Positions 34,905 to 43,783 of a stretch of 52,038 nt of DNA are shown in pieces; position 1 is the first letter of the stretch, and each line of letters begins with the position of its first letter. The stretch covers positions 1 through 52,038 of the forward strand of contig JADFAL010000025.1 in assembly GCA_015665275.1 (NCBI GenBank), written 5' to 3'. The notes under the pieces are model-generated. The model worked only from the letters and a program-made list of their open reading frames with translations, ran no database searches and was not told the origin of the DNA. The translations under genes were made by a program, and so were the position numbers. Source of the stretch: Flavobacteriales bacterium. GTDB taxonomy: Bacteria > Bacteroidota > Bacteroidia > Flavobacteriales_D > Crocinitomicaceae.

Positions 34905-36077
34905 ATGAGCAAAATACTTGTAGTTGATGACGAAAGAGCAATTCGAAGAGCATTACGTGAAATTCTTGAGTTCGAAGAGTTCGAAGTAGATGAAGCAGAA
35001 AACGGAAAACAAGGTTTAGATAAAGCGAAAGCTGAACAGTACGATGTTATCTTTTGTGACATCAAAATGCCGGAAATGGACGGTATGGAAGTGTTGGATG
35101 GATTGTTGAGAGCGAAAGTTGATGCTCCGGTAATCATGATTAGTGGTCATGGAAATATCGAAACGGCCGTTCAGGCAATCAAAAAGGGAGCCTTTGATTT
35201 TATTGAGAAGCCATTGGACCTCAATCGTATTTTGGTTACAATCCGAAACGCAAAAGATCGAAACGTTCTTATTGAAGAGAAAAAAGTACTGAAGAAAACA
35301 GTGCGCAAATTCAAAGGTTCTTCCATTATAGGGGAAACAGATGAAATCAACAATATTCGCGAGATGATTGAGAAGGTCGCACCTTCCGATGCTCGTGTTT
35401 TGGTGACCGGAGCAAACGGCACCGGAAAGGAATTGGTCGCTCGATCATTGCACGATTTGAGTGATCGTAAAGGGAACCCGTTCATTGAGGTGAACTGTGC
35501 TGCGATTCCATCGGAATTGATCGAAAGTGAATTGTTTGGACACGAAAAGGGTGCTTTTACATCTGCCGTAAAGCAGAAAAAAGGAAAATTCGAATTGGCA
35601 TCCGGAGGTACTCTGTTCCTTGACGAAATTGGAGATATGTCTGCGAGTGCACAGGCGAAAGTCTTGCGCGCATTGCAAGAAAATGTTATCCAACGAGTAG
35701 GAGGGGAGAAGGATATCAAAGTAAACGCTCGCGTAGTTGCTGCAACGAATAAAGATTTGCGTAAAGAGATAGAAGAAGGAAATTTCCGTGAGGATTTGTA
35801 CCATCGTTTGGCCGTGATCTTAATTCATGTTCCATCTTTGAACGAACGCCGTGACGATATTCCATTGTTGGCAGATCACTTTATGACGATGATTTGTGCA
35901 GAGCACGGAATCTCTCGTAAATCTTTTGAGCCGAAAGCATTGGAAGAATTGCAAAAAATCGACTGGTCTGGGAATATTCGAGAACTACGTAACATCGTAG
36001 AACGACTCATTATTCTGTGTGGAGATGAAATCACGGGTGAAGAGGTGAAAATGTTCGCAAACCCAGGGAAATTCTAA
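34905..36077 (+). CDS. Sigma-54-type response regulator without DNA-binding domain
   Basis: A 390-aa protein of NtrC type: receiver domain 1-115 with acidic Asp8, Asp9 and phosphoacceptor Asp52 (CDIKMPEMDG), linker, then an AAA+ domain from about 140 with Walker A GANGTGKE, the sigma-54 loop as GAFTSA (216-221) instead of GAFTGA, Walker B GGTLFLDEIGDM, and arginine-finger region. It ends at residue 390 shortly after WSGNIRELRNIVERLIIL, with no Fis-type helix-turn-helix. It would activate sigma-54 polymerase by another tethering route or act as a non-transcriptional ATPase. No histidine kinase is adjacent. Confidence 0.92.
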   Translation: MSKILVVDDERAIRRALREILEFEEFEVDEAENGKQGLDKAKAEQYDVIFCDIKMPEMDGMEVLDGLLRAKVDAPVIMISGHGNIETAVQAIKKGAFDFIEKPLDLNRILVTIRNAKDRNVLIEEKKVLKKTVRKFKGSSIIGETDEINNIREMIEKVAPSDARVLVTGANGTGKELVARSLHDLSDRKGNPFIEVNCAAIPSELIESELFGHEKGAFTSAVKQKKGKFELASGGTLFLDEIGDMSASAQAKVLRALQENVIQRVGGEKDIKVNARVVAATNKDLRKEIEEGNFREDLYHRLAVILIHVPSLNERRDDIPLLADHFMTMICAEHGISRKSFEPKALEELQKIDWSGNIRELRNIVERLIILCGDEITGEEVKMFANPGKF

Positions 36078-36143
36078 ATAAAAATCAATTCAACACGTTG
36101 TAGTTATAAGTGGATCTCGCTAGAATTTCTAAATACGTGTCAC

Positions 36144-36521
36144 ATGAATAGAGGATTGAGAATTACGCATTGGTTGACAACCGGCCTCGTTTGCCTATTG
36201 TTCACGGCATCGGCATTGACATACATTTTAAGACACGATGAAGTAAGCGAAACTTTCCATTTAAATTTGGGGTTTCCTGCATGGCTTGTGTATCCTATGG
36301 CCGTTGCAAAATTAGGAGCAGTGATTATGTTGCTTTCAAAATTCAATAGAACCTTAACGGAAATTGCTTATGCAGGATTGGTATTTAATATGCTGTTGGC
36401 AGTAGGTGTCCATGTTTTAACTGGAGATTCTCAAATAATTGCTCCAATTGTTGCTTTGATCCTAATATTCGGATCGTACTTTACCTGGAAAAGAAAGTTG
36501 AAATTGGGATTGAACGATTAA
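36144..36521 (+). CDS. DoxX-like small membrane protein
   Basis: A 125-aa protein with four hydrophobic segments (WLTTGLVCLLFTASALTYIL, WLVYPMAVAKLGAVIMLL, IAYAGLVFNMLLAVGVHVL, IIAPIVALILIFGSYF). The size and the LGFPAWLVYPMAVAKLGA pattern match DoxX-like proteins (DoxX_2 subgroup) of the inner membrane. The role of the family is poorly defined; some members are linked to redox. Its stop overlaps a convergent minus-strand stop by 4 nt. Confidence 0.82.
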   Translation: MNRGLRITHWLTTGLVCLLFTASALTYILRHDEVSETFHLNLGFPAWLVYPMAVAKLGAVIMLLSKFNRTLTEIAYAGLVFNMLLAVGVHVLTGDSQIIAPIVALILIFGSYFTWKRKLKLGLND

Positions 36522-37048
36522 AAGTTCAAGAAGGCCAAAAGTGTATCCTGTTCCTCCACATGGAACATATTAGAAGACACCATATCCATCACTGTAGTGT
36601 GAATTAAAACATCGCCGTTCAACCATTCGATTTCTGTAGAATCAGCAGCCATTTCGGCTACCATATCCGGATTCGGATTGAAATTACGCTCCATCATTGC
36701 TCGGTGAGCATACACGCGAATTACGGGTGATTTATGCGACAAAAGCTCATTGAGTTCAAATTCATTCGCAGCAGTACGAAGGCGTGAATAATGGTGATAC
36801 GTTTTACACTTAACCATTGCACCGGGACCTGTATATTCTTCTGTAATTTGTTTTGATTCAGCCAACTCTCCTGCAAGAATGTCAACGTGCTGCTGGTGGC
36901 GCAGTGAATCGTCTGCATTTTTCAACTCCCATTGTGCCAACAATTCTACTTCTTCATCATCAATGACACCATCGCGCGCACTCAAAGAGTAGGTCTTAAT
37001 GACCAACGCCAAAATGATAGAAAATAATGTTAGCAACTTGAATTTCAT
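36518..37048 (-). CDS. Exported protein coupled to the KPVIYLYP gene array
   Basis: ATG 37048, 4 nt after the preceding stop, gives about 176 residues with a hydrophobic leader (MKFKLLTLFSIILALVIK). The rest is helical; LLSHKSPVIRVYAHRAMM resembles one HEAT-repeat unit, and the end is acidic. I recognise no family. It is the last gene of the five-gene minus-strand unit and may act with the four paralogues. The alternative ATG at 37084 would overlap the previous gene and gives a poorer leader. Confidence 0.65.
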   Translation of the reverse strand: MKFKLLTLFSIILALVIKTYSLSARDGVIDDEEVELLAQWELKNADDSLRHQQHVDILAGELAESKQITEEYTGPGAMVKCKTYHHYSRLRTAANEFELNELLSHKSPVIRVYAHRAMMERNFNPNPDMVAEMAADSTEIEWLNGDVLIHTTVMDMVSSNMFHVEEQDTLLAFLNF

Positions 37049-37052
37049 CTCC

Positions 37053-38027
37053 TTAAAAATCTTCCAACAAGACTTTAGAAGCATTTACTTCGGCACCACC
37101 CCATTCAAGGACCGTAAAACCATCTCTTTGCATTTTAGGAACCTCTTGAGATTCCAGCGAAGGATTGTAGTTGTCAGGTACCGTTGCCCAAAGAACGTAA
37201 AAACGTCCGATTTGAGTAGGCTTTGGGCTGATCTCTAATGAAGCAAATGCATCACACACCTCATTGAAAAGCAAGTAAATATACAAATTACTTTTTGTTT
37301 GCAAGATCGGTCCCCAATAGGTGATAAAATCGGCGCGTTCTTCACTCGTCATTCCAAACTGCTGCATCTGAATTTCGAGATATTCAACGGCGTCTGTGCC
37401 GGAAAGAACTACTCCTTCCTTTTTGTTGATGAGTTGTGTAGGAATATCTTGTTCGGATTCCCAGAAAAGATATCGATAAGCTTCCTCCTCGCGCTTCAAT
37501 GTCCCATACGGTTCGCACGCAAAATTCCATTCCAGATCAATATTTGGATAAGTAAACGTGAACTCACCTACAGGATCAACTTTTATTGAAACATCTGTTG
37601 TCTCCTCTGGATAGAGATAGATTACTGGTTTTCTCACAGCATCAATCTTATACGCTCTCGAAAAATTGATACGATACATACTTCGATGTCCACCTTTTAT
37701 TTCCAATTGCATGAGGCGTGTTTCGGCATATTCCTGTCCGGCGTAAAATTGAAAGGAATGAGCACCGGGCACAGTGTGAATGGCCAATGTATCACCTGCT
37801 GAGTAGGGATAAAATAAATTTTCGCCGCCGTCGATGGAGTAAATCAGTTGTTGCTCTCCTAAGTCCGCATCTAAGGTCGTCAAGTCAAAAAGGTAGAGTG
37901 CTTGGTCTTGATTGAGGTTCTGATCCACACTGTCATAAATCAAAGTGTACGGCATCATCAAATAGGAGTCGGAAGCATTGGCTTGAAACGATGCAATGCT
38001 GAGTAATGCAAGGAGTAACTTTTTCAT
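37053..38027 (-). CDS. Exported KPVIYLYP-domain protein, copy 4 of array
   Basis: ATG 38027 overlaps the preceding stop by 4 nt and gives a 324-aa protein with a signal peptide (MKKLLLALLSIASFQANA). It has an N-terminal beta region with PGAHSFQFYAGQEY and then the shared C-terminal domain: KPVIYLYPEETTDVSIKVDP, FTYPNIDLEW, YRYLFWESEQ, SEERADFITYWGP, and terminal DGFTVLEWGG. In the third motif this copy has TYW where the others have TFW. The C-terminal domain also occurs in uncharacterised proteins of Firmicutes, from memory of the family. The function is unknown. Confidence 0.8.
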   Translation of the reverse strand: MKKLLLALLSIASFQANASDSYLMMPYTLIYDSVDQNLNQDQALYLFDLTTLDADLGEQQLIYSIDGGENLFYPYSAGDTLAIHTVPGAHSFQFYAGQEYAETRLMQLEIKGGHRSMYRINFSRAYKIDAVRKPVIYLYPEETTDVSIKVDPVGEFTFTYPNIDLEWNFACEPYGTLKREEEAYRYLFWESEQDIPTQLINKKEGVVLSGTDAVEYLEIQMQQFGMTSEERADFITYWGPILQTKSNLYIYLLFNEVCDAFASLEISPKPTQIGRFYVLWATVPDNYNPSLESQEVPKMQRDGFTVLEWGGAEVNASKVLLEDF

Positions 38028-38986
38028 AGCGTACGAACCATTGTAGTTGACGGTAATTCCTGACCTCCCCATTCCAAGACTGTAAATCCTTCGCGATTCA
38101 TGACAGGTATCTCTTGCGCTCGTGGTGCTATACGAAGTTGATCAACAGGTTGCCAAACCACGTAAATCCGATATACATTGTCTGGTTTTGGTTCAATTTC
38201 TAATTCTCCGAATTGGTCACATTCCTCGTTGAATTTGAATTGTAGAAAAACATCTTCATGAGATGCCATTCGTGGCCCCCAGAAGGTGATGAAATCTGCG
38301 CGTTCTGTGCCATTCAATCCTGCATCTGTCAATTTCTCTTCTAAGAGCGCTGTGACATCCAATCCTGGAACGGTGAATCCTGTATTGAAATCAATTTCTT
38401 CGATGCTCAATTGCTCTGAAGCTTCCCAAAACAGGTAATTGTAGGACTGATCGTCCACAATTAATTTCCCGTCAGGGGATGCCAATACATCCCAACCATT
38501 TTCATATTTCGGATATGTGAAGGTAAATTCTCCCGCTGGGTTCACTTTGACCTGAACATATTGTTCCTCTTGCGGATACAGATATATCACTGGCTTTTCA
38601 GTCAAGATCATCATTTCCGCCGGTGTGAAATTGATCGAGTAATAGTAATGCTTTCCGGCTTCGATGTGAATGACTCCATATTCTTCATAGTAGTCTGGGG
38701 AATAATAGAATTGCAAGCTGTGTGATCCTGCGATGGTTTCCAATTTCAAATCCCCTTGATTGGTGATGAGCGAATGTTCACCTTCAACGTCGTTCAAACC
38801 ATATGTGATAGAAGTTCCCGATAAATCGTTGGCGTTTGGGAAACTGAAGTAAACCATTGATTTGCTTCCTAGGTTGGAATCAACTTTCACAGAATCTGGG
38901 CGATAAATTTGAATTTCGAGTTCTTTCTGTCCCGCAAAAGTTAACGTTGTAACAAATAGCGTGGTCAATAAAATCAAATGTTTCAT
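38024..38986 (-). CDS. Exported KPVIYLYP-domain protein, copy 3 of array
   Basis: A 320-aa protein with signal peptide MKHLILLTTLFVTTLTFAG. N-terminal beta module with AGSHSLQFYYSPDYYEEYG; C-terminal domain with KPVIYLYPQEEQYVQVKVNP, FTFTYPKYENGWDV, NYLFWEASEQ, GTERADFITFWGP and EGFTVLEWGGQE. All motif positions align with the other three copies, yet the spacer sequences are well diverged, so the duplications are old. It overlaps its neighbours by 4 nt on both sides. No catalytic residues can be named. Confidence 0.8.
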   Translation of the reverse strand: MKHLILLTTLFVTTLTFAGQKELEIQIYRPDSVKVDSNLGSKSMVYFSFPNANDLSGTSITYGLNDVEGEHSLITNQGDLKLETIAGSHSLQFYYSPDYYEEYGVIHIEAGKHYYYSINFTPAEMMILTEKPVIYLYPQEEQYVQVKVNPAGEFTFTYPKYENGWDVLASPDGKLIVDDQSYNYLFWEASEQLSIEEIDFNTGFTVPGLDVTALLEEKLTDAGLNGTERADFITFWGPRMASHEDVFLQFKFNEECDQFGELEIEPKPDNVYRIYVVWQPVDQLRIAPRAQEIPVMNREGFTVLEWGGQELPSTTMVRTL

Positions 38987-39984
38987 AGCGATGTATTAGG
39001 TTGATAGTTAGAAATCTGTCCGCCCCATTCCAGCGCAACAAAACCTTCACGATTGAATTTTGGAAGTGCTTGCGGCTGAGTTGCAACTTCTGAATCAATG
39101 GCGGACATGAATATGTAGAATCTATATACGTGATCAGGTTGTGGCGTAATATTCAATTCAGCAAATTTGTCGCACGTCTGGTTCCATTCGAAACGCACCA
39201 AACTGTTTTCGTTCGCAGCTAATTTTGGGCCCCAGAAAGTGATAAAATCGGCCCGTTCTTCTGAGGTGAATCCTACTTGAGTGAGTTTATCTTCGAGGAA
39301 GGAAACCGCGTCTTCTCCTGCAACGGAAAATCCTTCGTTTACCTCAATTTCTTCCAAATGATCTGCTTGTTCAGCTTCCCAGAATAAATAGCGGTAGTCG
39401 ATTCCATTCATCTCTATATTTCCATCCGGCAATGCAACACAGGTCCAATTTTCATTGTATTCAGGATAGTAGAATGGATTTTTTCCGTTATGAATTTCTA
39501 ATTCCACCTCTACAGTTGTTTCTGTCTCGGGATAGAGGTAAATTACTGGTTTGTAAGTAACGATAGGCACTTCGGCTCTACGTGTAAATAGAATGACGCT
39601 ATACGTGTGTTGGTATTGAGCTGGGATGCTTAAAATGCCACTAAAAACTTCGAGATAATTTTGATTTAGATAGAACTGGAAGGAATGATTTCCTGGAGTC
39701 GTCATGATTGAAATTTGTCCTGCACTTAATTGCCCATCGTAATTCACAGAATCTATGCTGTATGAGATAAAAGCATTAGAATCAGAGCTCATTAAATTTT
39801 CGAACTGAAATACAAATTGGGACTCAGACTGAGAATAATCGCTTTGAAATGCAGTGTCTATTAGATGGAATTGGACAAGGCGTTTCATGTCTTCCATTTG
39901 GCGATTTTCGTAGAAATCCCCGCCAGGTTGAGCTTGTACGTGTGCAAATGTCAAAATTGAAAAAATGATTAGTGCATTTCTCAT
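38983..39984 (-). CDS. Exported KPVIYLYP-domain protein, copy 2 of array
   Basis: A 333-aa protein, signal peptide ending AHVQAQ. N-terminal module with PGNHSFQFYLNQNYLEVFSG; C-terminal domain with KPVIYLYPETETTVEVELEI, FYYPEYNENWTCVALPDGN, YRYLFWEAEQ, SEERADFITFWGP and EGFVALEWGGQ. The ENWTxxxxPDGN/PNGN section is shared with copy 1, which makes these two the closest-looking pair. Predicted to be periplasmic or surface-exposed. It overlaps copy 1 and copy 3 by 4 nt. Confidence 0.8.
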   Translation of the reverse strand: MRNALIIFSILTFAHVQAQPGGDFYENRQMEDMKRLVQFHLIDTAFQSDYSQSESQFVFQFENLMSSDSNAFISYSIDSVNYDGQLSAGQISIMTTPGNHSFQFYLNQNYLEVFSGILSIPAQYQHTYSVILFTRRAEVPIVTYKPVIYLYPETETTVEVELEIHNGKNPFYYPEYNENWTCVALPDGNIEMNGIDYRYLFWEAEQADHLEEIEVNEGFSVAGEDAVSFLEDKLTQVGFTSEERADFITFWGPKLAANENSLVRFEWNQTCDKFAELNITPQPDHVYRFYIFMSAIDSEVATQPQALPKFNREGFVALEWGGQISNYQPNTSL

Positions 39985-40952
39985 AGCGATAAGGTATTAG
40001 AAATTGTTGGGATTTCTTGGCCACCCCATTCGATAGCCGTGAATCCTTCTCGTTGGAACGGTGTTAGCTCTTGTGCTTTTGGTATGTGATTGCCGTCGTA
40101 CGCCCCCCATGACATATAAAATCGATGTAAATTATCGGGAGCAGGGGAGATGTTCAATTCAGCGAAAGCATTGCAGTCAAGATCTTGATGAAAGGTCACG
40201 AAAACTTGTTCCTCCTTTTGCATCTGCGGTCCCCAGAAGGTAATGAAATCCGCCCGTTCGCTAGCGGTGAATCCGACGTAGTTTAATTTTTCCTCAAGGA
40301 AACTTGTAATATTATCTGATGTAACAACGAATCCTGCCGTTTCCTTAGGATTTAATGCATCCATTTCTTGTTTCGATTCCCAGAACAAATACTTGTATAC
40401 TTCTCCTTCAATCTCTAAGTTTCCATTTGGATGCATGGTTCCTGTCCAGTTTTCATTGTATGGAGGATACGTAAATGCCATTTCTCCTTTCGCTTCAACA
40501 TTCACTTCAAAGGTAGCGGTGGATTCTGGATAGAGGTAAATTATCGGTTTGTCGACTTCAATTTGCATTCCCTCCGTTCGGAAGGTGCGAATGGAATAAT
40601 AGTGCTTTTCATTTGCTACCAGCGGTAAGTTGTGCGAATAAACCTCGAAGTAGTTGTCATTCACATATATAACGAATCGATGAGAACCTTCTGTAACCTG
40701 ATATTCAAATGCACCTTTCTTCAATTGAATGGTCTCGTTCATTCCGTCGTCACAACTCAGTGTAATTCGTGCGGAAAGATCAACTTTATCCAAATCACTG
40801 AACTTGAAATGGTACACACCTGTATTAACGGGTAGTCCTGATGCCGGTTCTGATTTCTCGAAAATGAAATTTGCCGCGATGCGCTTTTCTTCAGCAAAGG
40901 AAATCATCGAAATCAGTAGGAATAAAAGAAGTAAGTATGTTGATTTCATCAT
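39981..40952 (-). CDS. Exported KPVIYLYP-domain protein, copy 1 of array
   Basis: First gene of the array. ATG 40952 (or 40949) gives about 323 residues with a signal peptide (LLLLFLLISMISFAEE). N-terminal module with EGSHRFVIYVNDNYFEVYSH; C-terminal domain with KPIIYLYPESTATFEVNV, FTYPPYNENWTGTMHPNGN, YKYLFWESKQ, ASERADFITFWGP and EGFTAIEWGGQE. It follows alaS on the same strand with a 143-nt gap that holds a weak terminator, so the array probably has its own promoter within that gap. Function unknown. Confidence 0.8.
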   Translation of the reverse strand: MMKSTYLLLLFLLISMISFAEEKRIAANFIFEKSEPASGLPVNTGVYHFKFSDLDKVDLSARITLSCDDGMNETIQLKKGAFEYQVTEGSHRFVIYVNDNYFEVYSHNLPLVANEKHYYSIRTFRTEGMQIEVDKPIIYLYPESTATFEVNVEAKGEMAFTYPPYNENWTGTMHPNGNLEIEGEVYKYLFWESKQEMDALNPKETAGFVVTSDNITSFLEEKLNYVGFTASERADFITFWGPQMQKEEQVFVTFHQDLDCNAFAELNISPAPDNLHRFYMSWGAYDGNHIPKAQELTPFQREGFTAIEWGGQEIPTISNTLSL

Positions 40953-41038
40953 CAATGTTTTTCTAATGTACAAAAATGATGCAGAAAGGTTCAGTTGAGG
41001 TAACAGACGTATTTACGTTTCAATTTGTCGAAACGTCT

Positions 41039-41057
41039 AAAAGCAAGCGCAGCTTGC
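41039..41057 (-). terminator. Weak terminator-like hairpin after alaS
   Basis: GCAAGC/GCTTGC with a 3-nt loop (41043-41057), read on the minus strand, is followed by TTTTAG. A second hairpin, ACGTTTC/GAAACGT (41015-41036), lies just beyond. Both fall in the alaS-to-array gap. Confidence 0.4.
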
Positions 41058-41095
41058 AGTCTAGTGTTTAAAAGCGCAGCGATTCTATTATCTGC

Positions 41096-43711
41096 CTACC
41101 CCAAAGTTGCTTCAATCTCAGCAATTGCAGCTTTCAACCCGTCTGGATTTTTACCTCCTGCGGTCGCAAAGAAAGGTTGGCCACCACCACCGCCTTGAAT
41201 GTGCTTCGAGGCAGATCGAACCAAGTTCCCAGCGTGGATATCTTTCTCTTTCACCAAGTTGTCAGAAGCAATAACACTTAACGTGCATTTACCATCAGCT
41301 TTACCACCAATAATACCTACAAAATTGTCTACTTCTCCTTTGAACTGGAAGAGGATGTCTTTGATCGAGTTGCCGTCCAATTCTACTGTTTCCGATAACA
41401 AATGGATTCCATTGTGTTCTTTGATCGCCGATTTCAATTCCGACTTAACCCCTTTGGCTTTGTCTTTCTTCAACTGATCAATTTCCTTCTGAAGTTGCGT
41501 GTTTTTGTCCGTCAAATCTTCAATTGCTTTCACAATATCCTTCGGATTCTTTAAATGCGCTGAAAGGCAATCCAACAATCCAGCTTTCTTCTTGTAATAA
41601 GCCTCAGCCGTTTTTCCAGTTATGGCTTCAATACGGCGTACACCAGCAGCCACCGCAGTTTCTTGCGTAATGATAAACAATCCAATTTCTCCAGTAGTTT
41701 GAACGTGTGTTCCTCCACACAATTCCACGGAGTCACCGAATTTGATTACACGAACCGTATCGCCATATTTCTCTCCAAAGAGTGCCATTGCGCCCATTTC
41801 AAGAGCGATCTCCATCGGCGTGTTCCGTTTCTCTTCCAATGGAAAGTTCTTGTGAATGCTAGACTCAACAATAGCTACAATTTGCTCCATTTCTTCATCT
41901 GTCACTTTCGAGAAATGAGAGAAGTCAAATCGTAAATGATCAGGGCTTACCAAAGAGCCTTTTTGTTCCACGTGCGTTCCTAACACGCAGCGCAAAGCTT
42001 CATGCAACAAGTGCGTCGCCGTGTGGTTATATGCAGATGCCAATCGAAGTGTAGAATTTACAACCGCTTCATAAGTAGCATCAAGGTGCTCTGGAAGATC
42101 ATTCATCAAGTGAACAATCAGGTTGTTTTCTTTTTTCGTATCGAAAACAGAGTATTTCGTATCGTTGAACTCTAAATATCCCTTATCTCCAACTTGTCCA
42201 CCTCCTTCGGGATAGAACGGTGTGAGATTAAAGACTACCTGATAGAACGCTTTCTTTTTCTGAGTGACTTTACGGTACTTCACAATTTTCACGTGCGTAC
42301 TCAATAGGTCATATCCAATGAACTCTTGAACGTTGTCTTCTCGAAGTACAACCCAATCGTCTGTTGTAAGGGAGGTTGCTGCACGAGCTCGATCTTTTTG
42401 TCGATTCAATTCGGATTCAAATCCAGCTTCGTCTACACCTAAGTCATTTTCACGAGCAATTAAAGATGTTAGGTCCAACGGAAAGCCATAAGTATCATGC
42501 AATTCGAAAGCTACAGTTCCGTCAATTACTGATTCGCCGCTTTTCTTAACTTCTGCAATGACATTGTCCATGCGTCGCAAACCTTGCTCCAACGTACGGA
42601 AGAAACTTTTTTCTTCCTCTTCAATAACCTTGTGAATCAACGTTTGTTGTTGGTCCAATTCCTGGAATGGATTCTTCATGATATCCACTAAAGTATTTGA
42701 CAACTCGGCTAGGAATGGCTCCTTCAGATTCAAGGTTTGATATCCGTAGCGAATGGCGCGACGAAGAATCCGACGAATTACGTATCCAGCCCCTGTATTT
42801 GAAGGTAATTGCCCGTCTGCGATAGAGAAAGCAATTGCCCGTACGTGATCCGCAATTACGCGAAGTGCAATATCCGTTTCTTCTTTTACGCCGTATTTTA
42901 CGCCTGATATCTGTTCCATTTTACCAATCAAGGTTTGGAACAAATCGGTGTCGTAATTCGATTGTTTTGCCTGCAAGGCCATTGCCAAGCGTTCAAGTCC
43001 CATTCCAGTATCAACGTGTTTTTCGGGAAGTGGTTCCAGCGATGCGTCTGCTTTGCGATTGAATTCCATAAATACGTTATTCCAAACTTCAATCACTTGC
43101 GGGTGATCTTCGTTTACCAACGATTTTCCGTCTACTTTCGCGCGGTCTTCTTCGGATCTTAAATCAACGTGAATTTCAGAACAAGGTCCACAGGGTCCCA
43201 TGTCACCCATTTCCCAGAAATTATCTGCTTTGGATGCCAAAAGAATGCGGTCTTCCGCAATGTACTTCTTCCAAATGTCGTAAGCTTCCTGATCTACAGG
43301 AAGGTTGTCGGTTTTGTCTCCTTCAAAAACAGTTACGTACAATCGATCCTTCTCGATTCCGAATACTTCCGTTAATAAATCCCACGACCATTCGATTGTT
43401 TCTTCTTTGAAGTAATCCCCAAACGACCAGTTTCCAAGCATTTCAAACATGGTATGGTGGTAGGTGTCAACCCCAACTTCTTCCAAGTCATTGTGCTTTC
43501 CGGATACACGTAAGCATTTTTGAGAATTGGCGACACGACGGTTTTTAGGTACGGCATTCCCTAGGAAATAGTCCTTGAATTGGTTCATTCCGGCATTGAT
43601 AAACATCAGCGTAGGGTCGTCTTTAACCACCATCGGTGCGCTTGGCACAATCTCATGTCCTTTGGATTCGAAGTAATCGAAAAACTTTTGGCGTATCTCT
43701 GAAACTGTCAT
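41096..43711 (-). CDS. alaS: Alanyl-tRNA synthetase
   Basis: An 871-aa class II synthetase that charges tRNA-Ala in the cytoplasm. The catalytic core opens with [22 protein letters not shown] and [15 protein letters not shown]. The editing domain has the zinc/editing [11 protein letters not shown] and [13 protein letters not shown]. The C-terminal C-Ala domain ends with the glycine-rich [25 protein letters not shown]. Full length, no disruptions. The MscS gene lies upstream on the same strand, about 70 nt away. Confidence 0.97.
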   Translation of the reverse strand: MTVSEIRQKFFDYFESKGHEIVPSAPMVVKDDPTLMFINAGMNQFKDYFLGNAVPKNRRVANSQKCLRVSGKHNDLEEVGVDTYHHTMFEMLGNWSFGDYFKEETIEWSWDLLTEVFGIEKDRLYVTVFEGDKTDNLPVDQEAYDIWKKYIAEDRILLASKADNFWEMGDMGPCGPCSEIHVDLRSEEDRAKVDGKSLVNEDHPQVIEVWNNVFMEFNRKADASLEPLPEKHVDTGMGLERLAMALQAKQSNYDTDLFQTLIGKMEQISGVKYGVKEETDIALRVIADHVRAIAFSIADGQLPSNTGAGYVIRRILRRAIRYGYQTLNLKEPFLAELSNTLVDIMKNPFQELDQQQTLIHKVIEEEEKSFFRTLEQGLRRMDNVIAEVKKSGESVIDGTVAFELHDTYGFPLDLTSLIARENDLGVDEAGFESELNRQKDRARAATSLTTDDWVVLREDNVQEFIGYDLLSTHVKIVKYRKVTQKKKAFYQVVFNLTPFYPEGGGQVGDKGYLEFNDTKYSVFDTKKENNLIVHLMNDLPEHLDATYEAVVNSTLRLASAYNHTATHLLHEALRCVLGTHVEQKGSLVSPDHLRFDFSHFSKVTDEEMEQIVAIVESSIHKNFPLEEKRNTPMEIALEMGAMALFGEKYGDTVRVIKFGDSVELCGGTHVQTTGEIGLFIITQETAVAAGVRRIEAITGKTAEAYYKKKAGLLDCLSAHLKNPKDIVKAIEDLTDKNTQLQKEIDQLKKDKAKGVKSELKSAIKEHNGIHLLSETVELDGNSIKDILFQFKGEVDNFVGIIGGKADGKCTLSVIASDNLVKEKDIHAGNLVRSASKHIQGGGGGQPFFATAGGKNPDGLKAAIAEIEATLG

Positions 43712-43766
43712 TGTATAAAGTGTCTATTCTTGAATGAAGATTGGGCCTTCGATCAAATCGAGTGCC

Positions 43767-43774
43767 CAAAATTA
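43767..43774 (-). promoter_or_regulatory. Candidate -7 box for alaS
   Basis: On the minus strand this reads TAATTTTG, an exact TAnnTTTG match, about 55 nt before the alaS ATG and between the MscS stop and alaS. No -33 TTG is obvious. Confidence 0.3.
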
Positions 43775-43783
43775 ATACTGAAA

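Noticed and set aside
35171-35719. 182-codon minus-strand frame opposite the response regulator
   Set aside because: It lies entirely inside the conserved AAA+ domain and shows no independent coding signs.
41015-41036. Second hairpin in the alaS-array gap as a riboswitch
   Set aside because: Only a simple 7-bp stem is visible, with no conserved core of a known riboswitch class.
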